64,000 nucleotides of DNA from Luteolibacter arcticus (GTDB taxonomy: Bacteria; Verrucomicrobiota; Verrucomicrobiia; Verrucomicrobiales; Akkermansiaceae). Made by a program: the position numbers and the translations under genes. The notes beneath the pieces were generated by a model, which was not told the origin of the DNA, did not search any database, and worked only from the letters and a program-made list of their open reading frames with translations. Below, one piece after another: positions 62,508 to 64,000 of this stretch; within the stretch, counting starts at the first letter, position 1; each line of letters begins with the position of its first letter. The stretch covers positions 558,001 through 622,000 of the forward strand of contig NZ_JAPDDT010000001.1 of assembly GCF_025950235.1 (NCBI RefSeq), in the 5' to 3' direction.

Positions 62508-63315
62508 AAACGAAAACGTGTCGTTGACCCGTTACTCCTGTGCCCTGGTGTCCGGCGCTTCCGCCGGCATCGGGGCCGAGTTCGCCCGCCAGCTCGCGCC
62601 GCATTGCGAAACGCTGGTGATCATCGCCCGCCGTGCGGAGCGCTTGGTCGAGCTGGCCGGCGAGCTCGAAAGGGAGCATCCCGGCCTGCGGGTAATGCCG
62701 CTGGAGGCGGATCTCACAGATCCGAATGCGCGGCTGCAGGCCGTGGGCCATCTACTTTCCAAGGGACTCGTTCCCGATCTGCTGGTGAACAATGCCGGCA
62801 TGGGGGACTACGGCGAGTTCGTCACCTCCGACTGGATGAAGGTCGAGGCGATGCTCCGCTTGAATGTGGAGGCGCTGACCCATCTCACCCATGCCTTGCT
62901 GCCATCGATGATCGAACGGAAGAGCGGGGCGATTCTCAATGTCAGTTCCCTGGCGAGCCTGCTGCCGATTCCGGACTTCGCGGTCTATGCCGCGACCAAA
63001 GCCTATGTCAGCAGCTTTTCCGAGGCATTGCGCATCGAGGTGCGTGACCACGGCATCCGAGTGATGGCGCTTTGCCCGGGCCCGGTGCACACGGAATTCG
63101 GCGAGATCGCCGGACGTCAACCCGGCGCCGATTTCGGTGCGCGGGAGTGGTTCTACGTGCCACAGGAGCAAGTGGTGCGTGAGGGATTGGCCGGTCTGGA
63201 TTGCGACCGGCCGCGCGTTTATCCCGGTTGGAAGGTTGCTGCCGCCGCGGTGGGGATTTCGCTGCTGCCACTGGCGATTATCCGGCTGGTGATGAGCACG
63301 AGACCTCGGAAGTGA
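62500..63315 (+). CDS. Short-chain dehydrogenase/reductase
   Basis: The product has 271 residues (TTG at 62500; GTG at 62518 is an alternative). The Rossmann motif is SGASAGIGAEFARQLA, then LVNNAGMGDYGEF, NVSSLASLLPIP and the catalytic YAATKAYVSSFSEAL, and CPGPVHTEF. A C-terminal hydrophobic helix (VAAAAVGISLLPLAIIRLVM) suggests membrane association. It belongs to the DltE/YqjQ-like classical SDR group. Substrate is unknown. Confidence 0.92.
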   Translation: MPENENVSLTRYSCALVSGASAGIGAEFARQLAPHCETLVIIARRAERLVELAGELEREHPGLRVMPLEADLTDPNARLQAVGHLLSKGLVPDLLVNNAGMGDYGEFVTSDWMKVEAMLRLNVEALTHLTHALLPSMIERKSGAILNVSSLASLLPIPDFAVYAATKAYVSSFSEALRIEVRDHGIRVMALCPGPVHTEFGEIAGRQPGADFGAREWFYVPQEQVVREGLAGLDCDRPRVYPGWKVAAAAVGISLLPLAIIRLVMSTRPRK

Positions 63316-63351
63316 GCGTGTGAGGTGAAGGGCTAGGTGGGGTCCTGCGAA

Positions 63352-63380
63352 ATAGGGCCCATGGGACGTATGGGACCTAT
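63352..63380. repeat. Near-perfect 11-bp-arm palindrome
   Basis: ATAGGGCCCAT at 63352-63362 and ATGGGACCTAT at 63370-63380 pair with one mismatch around a seven-base loop. It lies in the 85-bp gap between two convergent genes and shares the core ATAGGGC-CATG-GAC-TAT with the palindrome at 59217. Confidence 0.6.
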
Positions 63381-63400
63381 CCTGACCTCCTCGGGCGCGC

Positions 63401-63529
63401 CTACTTCCCGCAGCCGCAGTCGTGGCCGCAGCCTTTCTTTTTCTTTCCGCCGCCGGTTGCCTTGCGGGCCAGGAACACGGTTGCCAACAGCACGACGGCC
63501 ACGGTCGCCCAGGTTTGCCAATCGTTCAT
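63401..63529 (-). CDS. FeoB-associated Cys-rich small membrane protein
   Basis: The product is 42 residues. One membrane helix (WATVAVVLLATVFLARKA) is followed by a Gly/Lys linker and a Cys-rich end, CGHDCGCGK. This is the pattern of the FeoB-associated Cys-rich membrane protein family, thought to help ferrous iron uptake. It starts one base after the feoB stop. Confidence 0.85.
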   Translation of the reverse strand: MNDWQTWATVAVVLLATVFLARKATGGGKKKKGCGHDCGCGK

Positions 63530-63530
63530 C

Positions 63531-64000
63531 TCAGAGGAACATAGAGGTGATCTGGAACACCGCAAACGCGGCCACCCAGGCGAAGACGCTCATGAAAACC
63601 AACTGCCCGACCGCCCACTTCCACGATCCCGCTTCGCGGGCGACCACTGCCGAAGTCGGCAGGCATTGCAGGGCATAGATGTAGAAAACGATCAGGCCCA
63701 GCAGCGCGGGCAGGGTAAACATCTTCCGGCCGTCCGGCCAGGTCGCCGCGGCGAGGGTGGTCTGCAGACGGTTCAGCGTTTCATCCTCGTCCTCGCTTTC
63801 CTCAACGTGGAATAGCTGGGTCATCGAGCCGACGAAGGCCTCGCGTGCCGCGAAGGAAGTCAGGATCGCCGTGCCCGCCCGTCCGTCGAGGCCGAGCGGC
63901 TTCACCAGTGGCTCCACCACCGCACCAACCCGGCCCATCGCACTGTGGGCGAGCTTTTCACCGGGGTCTTCCGACTCAGATTTCGGATAAGTTTTCATTG
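63531..64000 (-). CDS. feoB: Ferrous iron transporter FeoB, C-terminal part (5' end beyond window)
   Basis: FeoB imports Fe(II) across the inner membrane. The visible 155 or so residues form the last part of the membrane domain: AHSAMGRVGAVVEPLVKPLGLDGRAGTAILTSFAAREAFVGSM (second Gate motif), an acidic loop, and the two final helices (LPALLGLIVFYIYALQCLP and WAVGQLVFMSVFAWVAAFAVF). The frame remains open past 64000, where the GTPase domain should lie. The small Cys-rich gene follows it. Confidence 0.93.
   Translation of the reverse strand, partial: MKTYPKSESEDPGEKLAHSAMGRVGAVVEPLVKPLGLDGRAGTAILTSFAAREAFVGSMTQLFHVEESEDEDETLNRLQTTLAAATWPDGRKMFTLPALLGLIVFYIYALQCLPTSAVVAREAGSWKWAVGQLVFMSVFAWVAAFAVFQITSMFL

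Overview
The window is chromosomal DNA, GC-rich and densely coding, from a Gram-negative bacterium. Several things point to Verrucomicrobiota, most likely a Luteolibacter- or Haloferula-like member of Verrucomicrobiales. There is a large pilin-like protein of the Verru_Chthon cassette A type. Two huge secreted sugar-dehydrogenase/cytochrome proteins end in the FFRVELLEN-type tail. A YHYH-domain protein is present. Interspersed palindromes resemble those I associate with this phylum. Shine-Dalgarno motifs are almost absent. Only one RNA gene (tRNA-Ala) was found, with no CRISPR array, insertion sequence or prophage. This placement is inference from gene content.

Layout. 1-3.9 kb: tgt-yajC-secDF on the minus strand; secDF runs off the left edge. 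4.3-7.1 kb: a fumarylacetoacetase-family hydrolase, purH and a small protein. 7.4-16 kb: a minus-strand block with a hybrid CHASE histidine kinase and an NtrC-type sigma-54 activator, followed by outer-membrane protein, isochorismatase-like hydrolase, NCS2-type permease, second isochorismatase-like hydrolase and cupin. A GG-N10-GC promoter and inverted repeats precede the last five genes. 16-17.6 kb: small membrane protein, pdxJ-acpS, then six tightly packed short hairpins. 17.9-25 kb: the large pilin-like protein, a NADAR protein inserted beside mfd, and mfd. 25-28.7 kb: a glycosyltransferase/phosphoesterase fusion and an Lnt-like N-acyltransferase.

28.6-35.3 kb holds the most interesting block. 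It contains a one-piece MbnP-MbnH fusion (substrate protein plus its MauG-like di-heme modifying enzyme), a divergent OmpR-type regulator with its kinase, and a large secreted YHYH protein. All three transcription starts carry the same ATTCA(T/C)-N5-(A/G)TTCAT tandem site with 11-bp spacing, followed by GAT. I read this as a self-contained regulon of periplasmic redox or metal proteins.

35.3-44.3 kb: dihydroorotase, a DUF6572-like protein, the cell-shape cluster mreB-mreC-mreD-pbp2-rng (minus strand) and a lone ParA ATPase. 44.5-48.7 kb: a GH10-like protein lacking the usual acid/base residue, an M28-like protein that has lost zinc ligands, tRNA-Ala, two small proteins and their terminators. 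48.7-55.2 kb: two tandem secreted GSDH/cytochrome proteins. 55.3-64 kb: DUF218 protein, small membrane protein, aldo/keto reductase, VOC protein, M48 protease, lipoprotein, a second PBP2-class transpeptidase, a DUF6941-like protein, an SDR, and feoB (truncated at the right edge) with its small Cys-rich partner.
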